Shown here in pieces: positions 28,901 to 40,762 of a DNA stretch of 64,000 nt (positions within the stretch are counted from its first letter, which is position 1; each line of letters starts with the position of its first letter). The stretch comes from Telopea speciosissima. Taxonomy: Eukaryota; Streptophyta; Magnoliopsida; Proteales; Proteaceae. The stretch spans positions 9,747,563-9,811,562 of the forward strand of contig NC_057922.1 in NCBI RefSeq assembly GCF_018873765.1, given 5' to 3'. Under the pieces are notes generated by a model, which was not told the DNA's origin, did no database searches, and saw nothing but the letters and a program-made list of their open reading frames with translations. A program made the translations under genes and the position numbers.

Positions 28901-31900
28901 AGAAGCCCACCAAAAAACCAGTCTCAAAAGGGCAATGATTCCCCAAAACAAATCTGTGGCTGGACAATGTGTTGTTTAGCTAGATCATCCACTGTTTCAT
29001 TACTTTTATCCTCCACAGTTTTCCATCTACAAAACTCTAATTAGGATTTGAATCCTTTTTCTTGTTACCTCGGGTTTTCTGCTAAACAATTATTGTAAAA
29101 TAACACAGATATCTAGTACTTACCTATCGTTTCTTAGAGCAACTCCCAAATTTATTGATGCATGCAGAAGACGAGAAAATATAATGTCAAAGATTAATAA
29201 GGGGATGATAGATACATGAAGACAGCAGATATGCTTTCTTAATTGTGAATTTGTGATGGACACAAATTTAATGGTAATACTCCCACATTACAATAGCTAC
29301 ACCCAGATGTCCAGGTGGTAGAGTTGGGGTGGGTGGAGGAAGAGAAAAGAACCATATATATATTAAGAGGGCAGACCTCGGCGCAACGGTTAGGTTGCTC
29401 CATTGCGACCTAGTGGTCGCGGGTTCGAGTCAGGAAACAGTCTCTCCATAAAGCGGGGGTAAGGCTGCGTACATTATGACCCTCCCAAGACCCCGCAATG
29501 GCTGGATCCTGGTGCACTGGGTACGCCCTTTTCTTATTTTTACTCCTTTTCTTATATACTTAACTGTAGCTGAATAATTACATCTTCTTCTTCCCCTTCA
29601 CGAAGTTTATGGTACCAGAAATTTTCCAGGAAAGTGCTTCATAATATTAGTTCAACCTTCTTGATGAAAAGTGAAAACCCTTCAACCCCACATCAGAATA
29701 AATTGCTACCATCCCATATATGATCCAAGAAGAACAAAATATCTCAGAAAATAATCAAACAGATATCAAACTGACAATAAAAGAAAATGAAGTGTCACTT
29801 GCCTGCAACATAAACCAAGGAGGACACTGAAAAGATACATTCTACAAGTTTCTTCGTTGATCTTTAATAGATCTTGGACAAAACTGGTATTTATCAGAAA
29901 AGGAACTTCTTTATGTGTTTTTTATTCACATGGCAGACACAAAAAAAAATGATATTTCAACATGGCATTACTTTGAAAACAATATTTCGAGCAAGAAATT
30001 TGTTTCCTACGTAAGAAAATTATTGGAAAAGAAAAAGGAAATATTTAAAATGCTGAGGGAATACAATAATGTGTATGATAGTAATGATACACATATACAC
30101 ATAGTAGAAAGAAAAGGGGGCAACACATTTTGCCCATTGGTTCTAAAAGGAAAATTACCAATAACATAGTTTAACAGATAAGGAACACACCATCCCCAAC
30201 TATACGCTTGCATCAGAGCTTCTGAATATGCAATGGTATGATCAGCTCCACATGTAACTGAGACAATTTCATGACCATCTAATGCACTCATTTGGGTGGG
30301 GGAAAGTCGATCTTCAGCATCTCCATGGCCTAACTGTCCATCCTCTCCTCGTCCCCAAGAGCAAACAACATGGCCAGCTGTAATTCATTGACACATTAGG
30401 AACATTGCCAACAACCATCCACATTTTCCTTAACAACTTACAAGAATTAATGAAAAAAAGTAAGATATCATGAATATCAGAACATGCAGAATCCCTAGTA
30501 AACCTCATATGACAACATTGGGGAGCACAAATAATTATGGTTACCTTCCTCCCCGCACATTTTTAAGGAAAGAAAACATCATGAGCTCAACATATGACTA
30601 TCTTGTTGGCACAAAGTTGCCATGTATATAATCAACATAAATTTTTCAATTGCACATATTTAATTAAGCATATCAATTATTCAATTGTTGAGATATGGTC
30701 ATTTTGATTCTTTCATGTTTCCCTGTCTCCTTGGATTTATCATTTTTTCATTTTATCTTTTACATGTTTAAACTACATTTTTGAATCCCAATATCATTTT
30801 TTTTATGGATACCCTGTATCAAATAATTCAAATGTCTCACCAAATTGACTGTGATTCTCCATGTAAATAAACAGTATGCACCTTTATAATTGAGATTTGT
30901 GTTTCCACAAAACTCCTCATTAAGGCATTAACATTCAATCTGGCCACCATCATCCACTGAGAAAACAAAACGAACACAACAAAATAGTTTTATTGTTTTA
31001 ATTGACATGGTAGGATTTGATAGGATATATGATTCCAGATCATGAACAAAATGACACACTAAAGATTGCAACATTCCCAATGAAAATTCAAACCCAGGGT
31101 TCAGATTGTTTACGTAAAGATTGGAACTTATCTGTTTTTATTATAACAATAAAAATAATTCCATTAAAAAGGGAGCTAGAGGAGGCAGGTATAAATGTAC
31201 AATCCACAGCCAAAAATTTCTCTGGAAGAGCTATTATCAGCCACTTCACTTATTGAAAATTTCAACAGTACAAAACACCTGACAATTTTTCCACAGTTGA
31301 GTGGCCAAATATACATAGTTTCTCCTCAAATAGCTAATGTTTTCATAGTCAAAGAGCAAGGACAAATTCTTCTATCCTAGGAAAGAGTTTCAAAAACACA
31401 CAACTCAAGCTCCAGTAAACCTACCACTATCCCCATAAGTCCCTACTTATACCAGTCACAGTACCCTGGCAAAATTGAGTTCAATCATAAATAATATTTA
31501 GAAATGTATGGTAAGATCCAATTCATATCAAGAAACCTATCTCACATCATATCATAAAAAAATAAATCCATCCATTGAAGTGCCACTGCAAGGGAGGAGG
31601 AAGGGAGGCAGGAGAGAGAGAGAAGAGAGAAATAGGAGAACCAATCGTGATGATTTCACCTTCCATCAGTCTTTATATTATTGTTTAATTAAAACTCAAC
31701 TCAACCAACTAAGATTTATCCCAACTATTAGGGTAAAAAGGGCGTACCCGGCTCCCGCCACTGCGGGGTCTGGGGAGGGTCATAATGTACACAGCCTCAC
31801 CCCTACTTTCGCATAGAGGCTTTCCAGACTCGAATCCGTGACCAATGGAGCAACCTTACCGTTGCACCAAGGCTCGCCCTCTTTATCCCAACTATTAGTG

Positions 31901-34900
31901 TCAAACTATAGAAATCCAATTCAGCCACTCCACTCTACTAATATTATCTTTAATTAATTTTGATAGTTTCTTTTTAATTTATTCGTTTTATCAGTATTAT
32001 CATATTTTAGTACTCAGACTATGATATCTTTGGTGTAGTTAACATTGCCAGGTCAACATGGATCAACCCAACAGTTCAATAAATTGGCATTACTCCATGA
32101 CCCTACTCACTGGCCATTACAACCTCTGATCTGAGTCTTTCTTGTATTTGTTTACTTGTCAACCTTAGTCATAAAGAAGTTAGTATCTAGTGCATTATGG
32201 TTAAGCTTCTGGGGGGGCTTCCAGAGGGCAAAAACACGGGTGCAACGACAGGAGTCGATCTGGAATCTTTACCATCTACCACACGAGAAGCCCAGACAGG
32301 GGAAGAAGGGATATGCTTCTCAGCTTCTCATTATTATGGAGTAAATATTCCAAACCGACTACCTCAGTTGGATCTGCATTTTTTGCTTTCAAAAAGCTGG
32401 CTTCTAGAAGCCTAAAAGCTATCAGAAGCTTACCCAAATATACCCTTATTATAATAATTTATATCCAACACGAGGTCTAGTAAAGGTCAGCAAAGATATG
32501 ATTATCAAATTCAGACAAGGTCACAAGGGTCAGAAAAGCACAGGCGGAAGATGAGTACCAATACACAAAGAAGTATCAAGAGTAGGAGAAGTCAGATCAA
32601 CATGGTAATATCTCAAAAAGGATTAATAGATAAGAGAGAAGTAGGACGAGGTATAATAAAGGGGCAAAGAAAAAAGAAAGAAAGAAAGAGAAGGTCATAA
32701 TGAAATGATTATTGAAATCTCCTCATGGAAAAGGGACTGCAGTTGTCATGAAGACAAGACATTAGAAGCTTTAAACAGAAATAGTTAGAACGAGATCAAT
32801 ACATAAATGTATTATGCAGTTGATATACTAAAAGTCTAAACATGCATACTAAATTATTAGCTAAAATGACAAGTTACTTATAGTGCAGATAGCCCATGTC
32901 AGTCATCCAAATTCTGAAGAAGAATTGGGTGCATTAAAAATATAAAGCTAATTAACTGGATAAAAGACATGGTACAACAATAAAAGACACACCAACAAAA
33001 ATCAAAAGAAATTGGACTGGTTAACAGGAAAATCAGATACCAAGCTTACGTGGCTTATAGATGCAGGACACTATAGCAGATGGACATGCGTTCTGAACAT
33101 GGAAGAGAGAAAGGTAAATAGATTGAGATAGCCCATGTCAATCATCCAAACACTGTCACAGTTGGATCTGCAGTCTTTGTGGAAACACTTGCAGAACCCA
33201 ATGCTGTCAGAGACAGATCACTCATAGCCAAAGCAAAAGAAAGTAGCAGTCCTCAAGAGAGTTCAAGGATTAACAAGACCAAACTGGTGCACACAGCATA
33301 GAAAAACAAAAGAGCCTCCCCACTGAGTGCCCTGGCAGTGAGCAAATGCAGATGTAACATTCAATGCACAATTATTGCCTTAGAGCCTAAGACAGCAAAA
33401 CCAAGGGAAGCGTCTGGGCAAGGCACTGAAGACAGTGGTATTCCCTTTTTTTTTTTTTCCCCCCCCTATCAAGCAGACTTGGTATCAACAGAGATGGACG
33501 GGGCCTTTTGAATAAATATGGACCGAAGAAAGAACTAGGCCCTATGAGTCAACAGTGACACGTGATCAAGGTACAAGACCAACAGAAGTGGAGCAATCCC
33601 TCGATTCCATGAAAATCCTATTTTCTCCCTTTTCTTTCCCACTAACCCTGAGATACATCTACCAACTGTTTCATCAAGTTTCCCTACTAGCTTCTTGGTT
33701 TGTATTCCATTCTGAAATCAACAGCAATGACACAAAAAAATTTAATAATAAAGAAAAGTAACACAAAAGATCTATATCTATCTCAACTTTAATGAGAATG
33801 ACAGGATCTAGCAGAGGGAGAGATAGCAATAAGCGGTGGCACAAGATTTCCTTGCTAGAGATCTCAATTCATATACCCTGTCAGATTTCATAATGTGGTG
33901 GTAACCCAACTGGATTAGGTAACCCTCTCCACTGTGTGTCAAAGGGTATGGGACACTTAAGAGGTCTAAAGAAGAGCCAACATGTCAATAATGGATACCA
34001 CATTAGCAATGTTCCACAATCAACAGCAATTTGGATGCACTTAAATTTACTTGCTACCCCCCCCCCCCAAAAAAAGGCATGGGTGGGCCTTGGTGCAAGA
34101 GAGAGAGGCAATCCATTGTCTCAAATCTCAACTGAGATGATGGAGATACTTCGCATCCTTTTTCCTTCTTTTTATTCATTTATTTATTTGGGGGGCGGGG
34201 GGTGGGATTTAAAATGGAGATACTCAGTGAGGATATATTATGGACCTGAAAACAGAAACATGATCTCACCAACAAAACATTGACCAAAAACCTCCACATT
34301 GGGACACATACGGAGCTTACGTTGTCACTCCAGCCCCCTCACCCCTTAATCAAGAACCATCTCAAACTGAAAATGCTGGAAACACAATCACCCAGAAATA
34401 TGGAAGTGGGAGGTGCAAGAGGAGGACATTGATGTGTTGGATATATGTGTCCATAAAACCTAATTTAAAGAGATTAAATTAAATTAATTTTGCATTATCA
34501 TTTTATACGCGGTATGTTGTTCAAAAGTTATATAGCTTAAAGTGTTCACAACTAGGGAAATAATTGGGCATTCTATTCATATGGTTATAGACGTGAGCAT
34601 TCATCATAGTTGTCAAGGCGCCCCCTTGGATGCCTTGGTGTCGCCTTACATCCAGGTTCCCTCCAACGCCTTGGTTCGCTTAGACGTTGTGACAACTATG
34701 GTATTCATATGTTATGTGTATCGAACTGGATCATCTGAGAATCTTGCATGAACAACTGTATGTTGTTTTAAGTGGCATGATTCTCTGTGATAGTTGTTGG
34801 TCCACATACCTCAAAGGTCCTTACTATTGCAGTTGTACTTTGTGCATTTTGGTGTACCAAAGGCCGATGCCTACACTGGCTATATATCGGTGCGTTGGAT

Positions 34901-36071
34901 TCACAATGTTTATCTATGAATGGAAGAAATACATTACAAGGTATCCACTTCTCGAATAAGGTGAATATCCTACGAGAATTATAACGATTGTGATTGGACC
35001 AAAATCCAACCTCGGCGGATGTTTTGTAAAGAGTTTACAAATGCATTCAAAATATTATTATTCATTTAATAATTTTATTTGAAAAGGTTTTACACAAATT
35101 TTATGTCCAATTAATGGTTGAGATTCTCTGACATAATTGTTTCAATGGGCTAGGGTTCCCGAAGGTGTTCATATTCCATACTCGTAAGCCCGTTATGTGA
35201 CATTGTTAAGTGAAGGGACTTTAACGTAATTATCTGTCATTATAATGGGGTTTTGGTTATCACCATTTTGGGGGTGTATTTATTGGTAAATAATCTAAAA
35301 ATTACTTAAAATGGGCAAACCTTGGTGCAACGGTTAAGTTGCGCTGTTGCAACCTGTTGGTTGTGGGTTCAAAACTTGGAAACAGCCGGTCCTGCGAAGC
35401 AGAGGGTAAGGCTGCATACATTTGTCTGAGTTTTCTCTCAACATTGAAGGTGGGAACCTGCTCATTTGCAAAGGGATGCCTGTTTAAGTGCCATATTACT
35501 TTCAAGGTACTGTACTTGTGGTACAAAGAGGTAACCTTAAACCCTACTTTTTTTTGCTATGTTGGTTCGAATGTCTATGAGGAACAATCAATGGTGGAAA
35601 ACTTTGATTCAGATTGCCCCACGCCAACATGATGAACCTAAGACTTACACCTTACCCAACAGAGAAATGAGATATCAAATGCCTGTCAAAACTTTAAGCC
35701 CAGGAACTGAACGTTGAATGTGGCTTATAAAATGGAACGATGGGCTCCATTAACTATGGCACCGGATCCCAAACAGTGCGGTTCCATCTACAATGAACCC
35801 TAGGCCCCCAGTACATACCCATTTTCATAACTCTCACATTTCTAATCAAATAAATAACAACACAGCAACATTCATCTTCAAATAGAAAAATGAATAAACC
35901 CACGAACCATAATTTTGTAATTTTCTTTAAGCACTTATATTTAAGTAAGAAAAGCAAAACAGAAAAAACTTCAGACTTACAGAGAAGAAGAACAGAGTGA
36001 CTAGCACCGGCCGAAATAAGAACAATCCGACGAGCTGGTCCGGTGGCTGAACTCGTCTCTTCATTTGCCAT
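7913..36071 (-). CDS. UVR8: UV-B photoreceptor UVR8, 12 exons over 28 kb
   Basis: A seven-bladed RCC1-type propeller that perceives UV-B through tryptophans, monomerises and signals through COP1 and HY5. Exons in coding order: 36071-35981, 30377-30191, 27073-26927, 21602-21521, 17125-16970, 15362-15189, 12498-12427, 10752-10681, 10503-10385, 8849-8764, 8647-8595, 7999-7913. They join in phase to 1,326 nt, or 441 aa (Arabidopsis 440). The chromophore Trp pattern GWRHT occurs three times (Trp232, Trp284, Trp336, each one less than Arabidopsis 233/285/337). The dimer salt-bridge partners Asp95, Asp106, Arg285 and Arg337 are present. The C-terminal COP1-binding Val-Pro (YAIVPDET, Val409-Pro410) and the basic end KRMRI are kept. 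All introns are GT-AG except intron 8 (GC-AG). The ATG at 36069-36071 begins MANEE; a TTTGCAG at 36103-36109 could end a 5' UTR intron. The protein looks fully functional. Large introns with transposons are the only oddity. Confidence 0.95.
9250..9263. repeat. Poly-C tract in UVR8 intron 9
   Basis: A C-rich stretch with a homopolymer of about 13 C, next to an A-rich stretch. Homopolymer length is unreliable in most assemblies. Confidence 0.8.
10504..10680 (-). other. UVR8: GC-AG intron 8 of UVR8
   Basis: Reading the minus strand, the exon ends GAACAG and the intron begins GCATAT and ends ATGGCAG before AAAGTAGTG. Protein conservation (...FPQEQ then KVVQISCGWRHT) fixes both boundaries, and no GT donor nearby keeps the reading frame. 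Plant GC-AG introns are a known minority class. Reading through the intron adds about ten residues and a stop, removing the blade with Trp336 and the whole C-terminal tail. Confidence 0.75.
11459..11623 (-). mobile_element. Au-type SINE in UVR8 intron 7
   Basis: A full-length copy in reverse orientation. The plus strand shows the SINE 3' end (AAGGGTGTACCCAGTGCACG), the middle (CCACTGCGGGGTCTGGGGAGG) and the tRNA-related head (TTCCAGACTCGAACCCTTGACC). Flanking 17-bp target-site duplications lie at 11442-11458 and 11624-11640 with two mismatches, suggesting a fairly old insertion. Confidence 0.88.
12599..12766. mobile_element. Mutator-like MITE in UVR8 intron 6
   Basis: A 168-bp element flanked by a perfect 9-bp duplication TTAATAGTA (12590-12598 and 12767-12775). 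The ends are inverted: GGGACGATGTTCTCTGC at the left and the complement of GGGAAAATGATCTCTGC at the right. A 9-bp duplication points to the Mutator superfamily. The interior has GC-rich GCGTCTGGGCGCA-type motifs shared with the element at 41530. Confidence 0.8.
13032..13390 (-). mobile_element. 5'-truncated L1 LINE tail (RNase H end)
   Basis: The minus strand encodes the end of a plant L1 RNase H domain (SNAVADELAKIG) followed by a 3' UTR and a poly-A tail, seen as poly-T at 13033-13044. It lies in UVR8 intron 6 and abuts a second L1 tail in the opposite direction. Confidence 0.7.
13391..13612 (+). mobile_element. 5'-truncated L1 LINE tail, opposite orientation
   Basis: The plus strand encodes the RNase H end (MQSANSLADELVKLG) followed by a typical plant L1 3' UTR (TTTTTGTACCATGGCATTG, then TTTCTGATTTATCTG) and a short A-rich end. 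Sequence differs from the neighbouring minus copy, so it comes from another L1 lineage or event. Confidence 0.7.
15574..15759 (+). mobile_element. L1 RNase H fragment in UVR8 intron 5
   Basis: A 61-codon frame ending with the L1 RNase H signature RSANSLTDELARKP. It is only the last part of the domain and has no intact element around it. Confidence 0.6.
17614..18130 (-). mobile_element. 5'-truncated L1 LINE fragment (zinc-binding RT tail) in UVR8 intron 4
   Basis: The minus strand reads as the cysteine/histidine region after an L1 reverse transcriptase (HLFFSCPFSSRILFRLL, then QQIWDSISFDIRNK). A plant L1 3' UTR follows (CTTTGGTAATCAATTTCC) with an A-rich tail at 17614-17640. There are stops and frame changes, so it is dead. 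Confidence 0.65.
19627..19643. repeat. (CA)n microsatellite
   Basis: Short CACACA run in UVR8 intron 4. Confidence 0.8.
19888..20324 (+). mobile_element. RTE-clade LINE, 5'-truncated, in UVR8 intron 4
   Basis: A 437-bp copy of the 3' end of a plant RTE element. It encodes the C-terminal signature HVQRRPRDALVKSD, RARGRPKLT and RARIHVADP, then a 3' UTR ending AAGTTGGGATAAGGCTGAG and a TTG/GTT microsatellite tail, as is usual for this clade. A perfect 14-bp direct repeat AAACCAAGAGGGTA flanks it (19874-19887 and 20325-20338). Confidence 0.85.
23638..25037 (+). mobile_element. RTE-clade LINE with reverse transcriptase, in UVR8 intron 3
   Basis: A 1.4-kb 5'-truncated RTE element. It starts inside the reverse transcriptase (NNYRGIKLISHTMKLWEKII, FGFMPGRSM, FIDLEKAYD) and continues through HQGSALSPYLFALIMDDL and the catalytic FADDIVL to the C-terminal signature HVQRRPMDAPVRKSD and GKGRPKMTTGEVVRKD. 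One frameshift sits near 23881, just after EKAYD, where the frame would otherwise continue as RVPREFIW. The tail is (GTT)n at 25024-25040. An imperfect 16-bp direct repeat flanks it (23622-23637 and 25038-25053, one mismatch). The catalytic Asp pair is intact but the element lacks its 5' half, so it is immobile. Confidence 0.88.
26137..26605. repeat. Low-complexity GGTCAACC/AACCGG repeat
   Basis: Repeated GGGTCAACCAGTTCAAC-like words over about 450 bp in UVR8 intron 3, with weakly inverted ends. It resembles the degenerate AACCGG-type repeats common in plant introns. Its class is not established. Confidence 0.35.
29369..29532 (+). mobile_element. Au-type SINE in UVR8 intron 2
   Basis: Plus-orientation copy: head GGGCAGACCTCGGCGCAACGG, B-box-like GTCGCGGGTTCGAGTC, body CCCTCCCAAGACCCCGCAATG and end GGGTACGCCCTTTTC. 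I could not define a clear target-site duplication. Confidence 0.88.
31732..31881 (-). mobile_element. Au-type SINE in UVR8 intron 1 with perfect TSD
   Basis: Reverse-orientation copy, slightly shortened internally. The flanking 17-bp duplication TTTATCCCAACTATTAG is perfect (31715-31731 and 31882-31898), so this is probably the youngest SINE copy in the window. Confidence 0.92.
34605..34700. mobile_element. Small fold-back MITE in UVR8 intron 1
   Basis: About 96 bp with inverted ends CATAGTTGTCA and TGACAACTATG, and an interior rich in GCGCC and GCCTTGG words. ATTCAT occurs on both sides. This is a common plant repeat type. Superfamily not determined. Confidence 0.5.
35313..35422 (+). mobile_element. 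Au-type SINE fragment in UVR8 intron 1
   Basis: Contains the SINE head (GGGCAAACCTTGGTGCAACGG, then GTTGTGGGTTCAAAACTTGG) and the start of the body (GGGTAAGGCTGCATACAT) but lacks the 3' half. More diverged than the other three copies. Confidence 0.75.
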
Positions 36072-37465
36072 CCTGCTATAGTCACTCACTTGAGTCACTT
36101 CTGCAAATTATCTAGACAACCCTTGTCTTTGCAGCAAGAGTTAAAAAAGGAGAGTGCAACAGAGATATTTAAAAACACTCTGAGGAACTGGGCATCTGCA
36201 GAATGCAGTAAACAGGCTAACAGCAACGAATGAGAGAGAAGTAGTTAATGCCTTAATTAAGAAATGACCATCACCCCCCATGGCCTGATGTGGGGAAGCG
36301 TCGGCATTCAATGTTTGACTTCTCATCCCGTCTCTTCCTCCTACAGTCTGGCCCTCTGGCGTGCGTTACGGCGCTACTGTCTCATTTAAACAGTTCACCA
36401 AGCCAAACCCCATTCGTTTTCTTCTCTTCTTTCTACTGTCAAATCAATCCGTGCATTTCACGAGTGTGTTTAGAAAAAACTTTGAAAATAAATGACGGCA
36501 TGGATCGGACGTATCGGTCCGAATCGGGAAGACAAAGCACTTTTGAGTTTTGACTGATACCTAACAATTGTAACAGTATCGGCCAATCTGATACGAATCA
36601 ATTGATACAACCGATAACAATACTGACACCTAAAACTATGATTTGTGGACGACAAGTCGACAACCCAATGCTGGGAATGGGAAACCACCACCACCACCTG
36701 CTCTGGTAGCCGTCTCCCGTACCATTATTATTGGGATGTCAAATGACTTGCCCGTCCTTGTATTTAAATGGTCCTACTATAACAAACTAAAGGACAAAAG
36801 TGGATGTGAAATCATTTTATGTAACAAATTGTAAGGACAAAAAAATGGATGTGAAGTGATTAATGTAATTAATTTACCTTCCTTGGAAAGCACATGCGCA
36901 TGCTTATACTTTCTAATTGCATCAAGGTTTGGTGTGGATTTCAGGCCAATTTCGCATTTTGGGTGATAAAAATAGCTGTTAGAAGATAATATAATAAATC
37001 TTTCACCTAGTTGAATTCTTCCGTGTCAATCAATCACAAAGTTCTTTGTTATCTATCTATATTTCTATTTTTTTTAAATTGTTTTACCACCGTTTGCTGC
37101 ATGTAAGATCTGGTCTTTGATACTAACAAAGTCTCACTAAAATCATAATTCTATGAGGCATAGAGAAAATTTTGGATTAAAAAACTAACAACATAAACCC
37201 AACTGCTATTACAAAGATAAAGGATCCATATAACCTCCACTCCGTGGGTCTGGAGTTTTGTAATTCCCCTCCCGTCCTTTGCAATTTTTTCAATAGATTT
37301 CTCACCCAACAAAAAAAAAAACTAGTAAGGTTTGATGTTCTGAAAATATACAACATGGCCTTCCATAAGCCTTGCTTAGGTCTGACCTAATCAATGAACA
37401 TTGTCCATTTTACTTTTTTTTAAATTTTTTTACATCAAAGGTGTCCCAAGATAATGAGGGATTTT

Positions 37466-37687
37466 AATCCTCTCCAATTTCTAGAACTGTGTAGTGCGGT
37501 AGTTCGGGGTAGAGATGTTGATACCAGGCATCTCAGACATTCAACGGTCCGAGTTCATTGACTTTCGATTTTTTTTTTTCTTTCTTTCTTTCTCAAGCTT
37601 GGCACCATTGAATGTCCAAATTGTCAGGTGTCGATATCTCCACCCTGCACTGTCGCACTGTACACTTTTAGGGAATTGGAAAAGATT
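37466..37687. mobile_element. Palindromic fold-back MITE
   Basis: A 222-bp element whose halves are inverted copies of each other over most of their length. The left end AATCCTCTCCAATTTC matches the complement of the right end (AATCTTTTCCAATTCC), and the match continues through GTGTAGTGCGGTAGTTCGGG. ATTTT flanks both sides and may be a short target duplication. A partial copy lies at 40763. Confidence 0.65.
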
Positions 37688-40600
37688 ATTTTCTAATAAG
37701 GAGAACCCTTCTCCATTAGGGATACTCCAAGAATATTAATGATTTTCTCTTTATTAGTCAAAGAGATACCCTTATTGTGAAGAAGAAAAAAAAACACACT
37801 ATTCTTTAAAAAATTGCTTTGATGGCTTGATAAATCCTAAAGATATCCAAAATAGCTAATAAAAATAAAGAAAGAGCATCATGCTCCGTTGCTCGACTAA
37901 AACATCAAAGTACCAGCAACAAACAAAAAATGGGTACTTTTGGGTCCATCCCTTCCCACGATCACTGTGAACATCCAAAAGCCTAGAAAGACTCTTCGTA
38001 GCTAAGATAAACAAATATAGACTAAGGAGGCAGCGTAGACAGATCCCTCTAGACGGTTAAAAAACCCAAAACTATCTCCTTGGAGTTTTATAGAGTAGTA
38101 ACATGCTATTGTTACTGGAAGCATTACCCCCGCCCCCCAAAAAAAAAAAAGACCATTGAAAATAAATAGGTAAAAAAATTGTAGGGAAAAGGTTGTGTAC
38201 CATCCTGTCACATTCTCTCTCCTCTCATGTGCCGACAGAGTTTAAATCTTGGTCCAAGATTGTAACATAATGAAATATTATATATATATTTTTCCTTTTT
38301 AAGGCTTGTATGTCTATAATTGATATGTGCTACCATGAACTAACATCCCTTGAGGTGGAAAAAAAAAATTGTTTATGAAGGAGAATTTACATCACAATCA
38401 TTGGGGCACTCAGTTTTCCAAAAGAATTAAAAAAAAGAAGAAAATAAAGGACCAGGTAACCCTCTACCCATGGTGGAAGAACTTTCCTGAAAGAAAACTT
38501 TCTCTAAAAAATTAATAAATAGAATCAATTATTTTTGGAGGGGGTTAAAAAAGAAGAAAATAAATGTCTTAAGAAGAGTGACTAATGACACAACTCAGTC
38601 TTATCGATTCCTTAAGTTTTCCATGTATATTCAGGTTCATGATGTTATATAACTTATATTTGGTATTGTTCATCAACATGATCAATAGGATTTATCTACG
38701 ATATAATATAAGTACTCTATCATCTTATTTATATATGTTGATATGTATGATTTGAATTAATTTAAGTATGAATAGAAAAAAGATGAGAAAAAAAAATTTG
38801 ATCAATCCGTACATCAACTACAAGCCTATTATTGGGTGAAAGAAGAAACAAAGGACTTTAAGAAGTGAATAAGATGGCACATCATTACTTATGAAGGGCT
38901 GGTACTTAGGAAGGTGTCTTAAACCGTTGTGGCCACCGGACAGAATTTGATCCGTGCAAATCAATTCTTTTTGGTCCCATACATTTGACGGGGTAGGATT
39001 TATGGGGTGAGATAGTTGTTCGAACTATTCTATCATCATGAGAATAAAATCATTTGCAGTACCGGTGAGGATTCATAGCATTTTTTCTTGTCGGGGTGGG
39101 ATTTTGGTTTAATAACAAGAATATAGCATTTTTTCTTGTCAATCGACGTGACGTGACTCAAGAATTCTCCAATCCCATCACAGGCATTTCTTCGTAAAAT
39201 CTCATCAATTTGGTGGGACTTTTACCAAAAATCCAAGAGAAAACGGTCGGAGATGACATGAAAACATCACTTCACTGTGCATCCTGCCCAGCGTTGTTGC
39301 AAGCTCCACCACGACGATCGATGTGGCCAGCTGTTGTACCCCGTTAGCACCCCACCATTGCACTAACAAGGTCACATTCCCATCTGTTGTCGACGCATTA
39401 GAACCACCACCATATTAGCCTAAAACGAAATTTGGCCCCAATTCTGGAATTCAAATTCTAGAATGGCATTTGGAAAGTACAAATTATATTCTTTTGATTC
39501 TACGGACCAGGCTCAAAGAGTTGTGTTTACCATTACACGTACTGTAATCTTAAAATCTTCACTTACTTAAATTGGAATGGAAAACCCAAAAATTCGGGGA
39601 AAAAGAGTCATTTTGTGTGCAACAAAAAAAAAAAAAGTCTTCTATTATCTCAACAAGAATGACTCTTGATTAGTGATCAACCCCAGAAATCCGAGTAGTA
39701 GAAATTGTGACAATAATTCGATTTGAGAGAGAGAGATAGATAAAATAGGCTGCCGGCAACAATTAGATTCAATGTCGTCATTCGACCTAAACCTAAACCT
39801 AATTAGGGACAACGGAGAAGAGAGGGATTCGTTTTTTGGGGTATATCCTAATCTAATCTAAGACAAGGCAACAAAATCCTACAACTACCAATTGGGGAAG
39901 GTCAAAGGGGTGTCTGTTTTTGACACGATATGCAAACCAAGAGAATCGATCCCCTGACCTCTACAAGCCACCAACCAACTGACCAAATAACTGTTTGTGT
40001 AATTTTAACAATTGAATATTTACAGATTGATTTAGAATGGTCAAAAATCAAATTCAATATATATCCTTCCATGTATGTCCATGTATGTCGATGCATGTCA
40101 TTTGAGGTCCTATGCATCTTCTTGGTAATCTTGATTTTTTGGTAAAAATTTAGCTATGTTATGTTTAGCTCATAAGGAATTTTACACAGATAAATTACTG
40201 TTAGTGCATCAGAGGCTCAGAGTATTTGGTAAAGGTCTTAATCAAAGTGGTGCAACATAGACTTAGATGGTCTAACTAGCTAAATGACCATGGGGACCAC
40301 ATGTAATGTATGACTGGAAACCCGTCCATGTGTTCATTAAAAAGGAATTTTGTTTTATTGCATCTCGAAGCCTAATATCTGCCATATGTCAGCATGGAGA
40401 ATCCAATATTTGTAGACAGATAGGCCCCAACCAAGGTTTTAGAAAAACTGAATCGAAAATGGAGTCGGAAATGAAATCCGATCAAAATCAGCTGAAAACA
40501 AAAACGGAGTACAATGGGCAGGAATTGGTTCGAATCAATTAAAGGACTTCGGCAAATATGTTAGCAGTCGCATAAGCATCAATAGGGAAGGCATTTTTGC

Positions 40601-40762
40601 TTTTTATGGGGGCATGACGATCATTTTGTAGTGACCTGTGTCTAGGCGCATGAACCACAGTCTTGGACAATGTACTTTTTCCCTTAACATTTTTAATGAA
40701 AAGAATATGATAGAACTATGCTTTTAGTTTTGAAATGATAAGTGATTAATCCAAGGAAAAAA

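Noticed and set aside
33430-33470. Possible SINE or MITE near poly-T/poly-C run in UVR8 intron 1
   Set aside because: Only homopolymers are visible, with no inverted ends or SINE boxes.
34434-35290. Segment beginning TGTTGGATATATG, resembling a copia LTR start
   Set aside because: No matching end or target duplication could be set, so only the small MITE within it is reported.
36072-36098. N-terminal extension of UVR8 exon 1
   Set aside because: It depends on a GTG start; the ATG at 36069-36071 fits UVR8 proteins.
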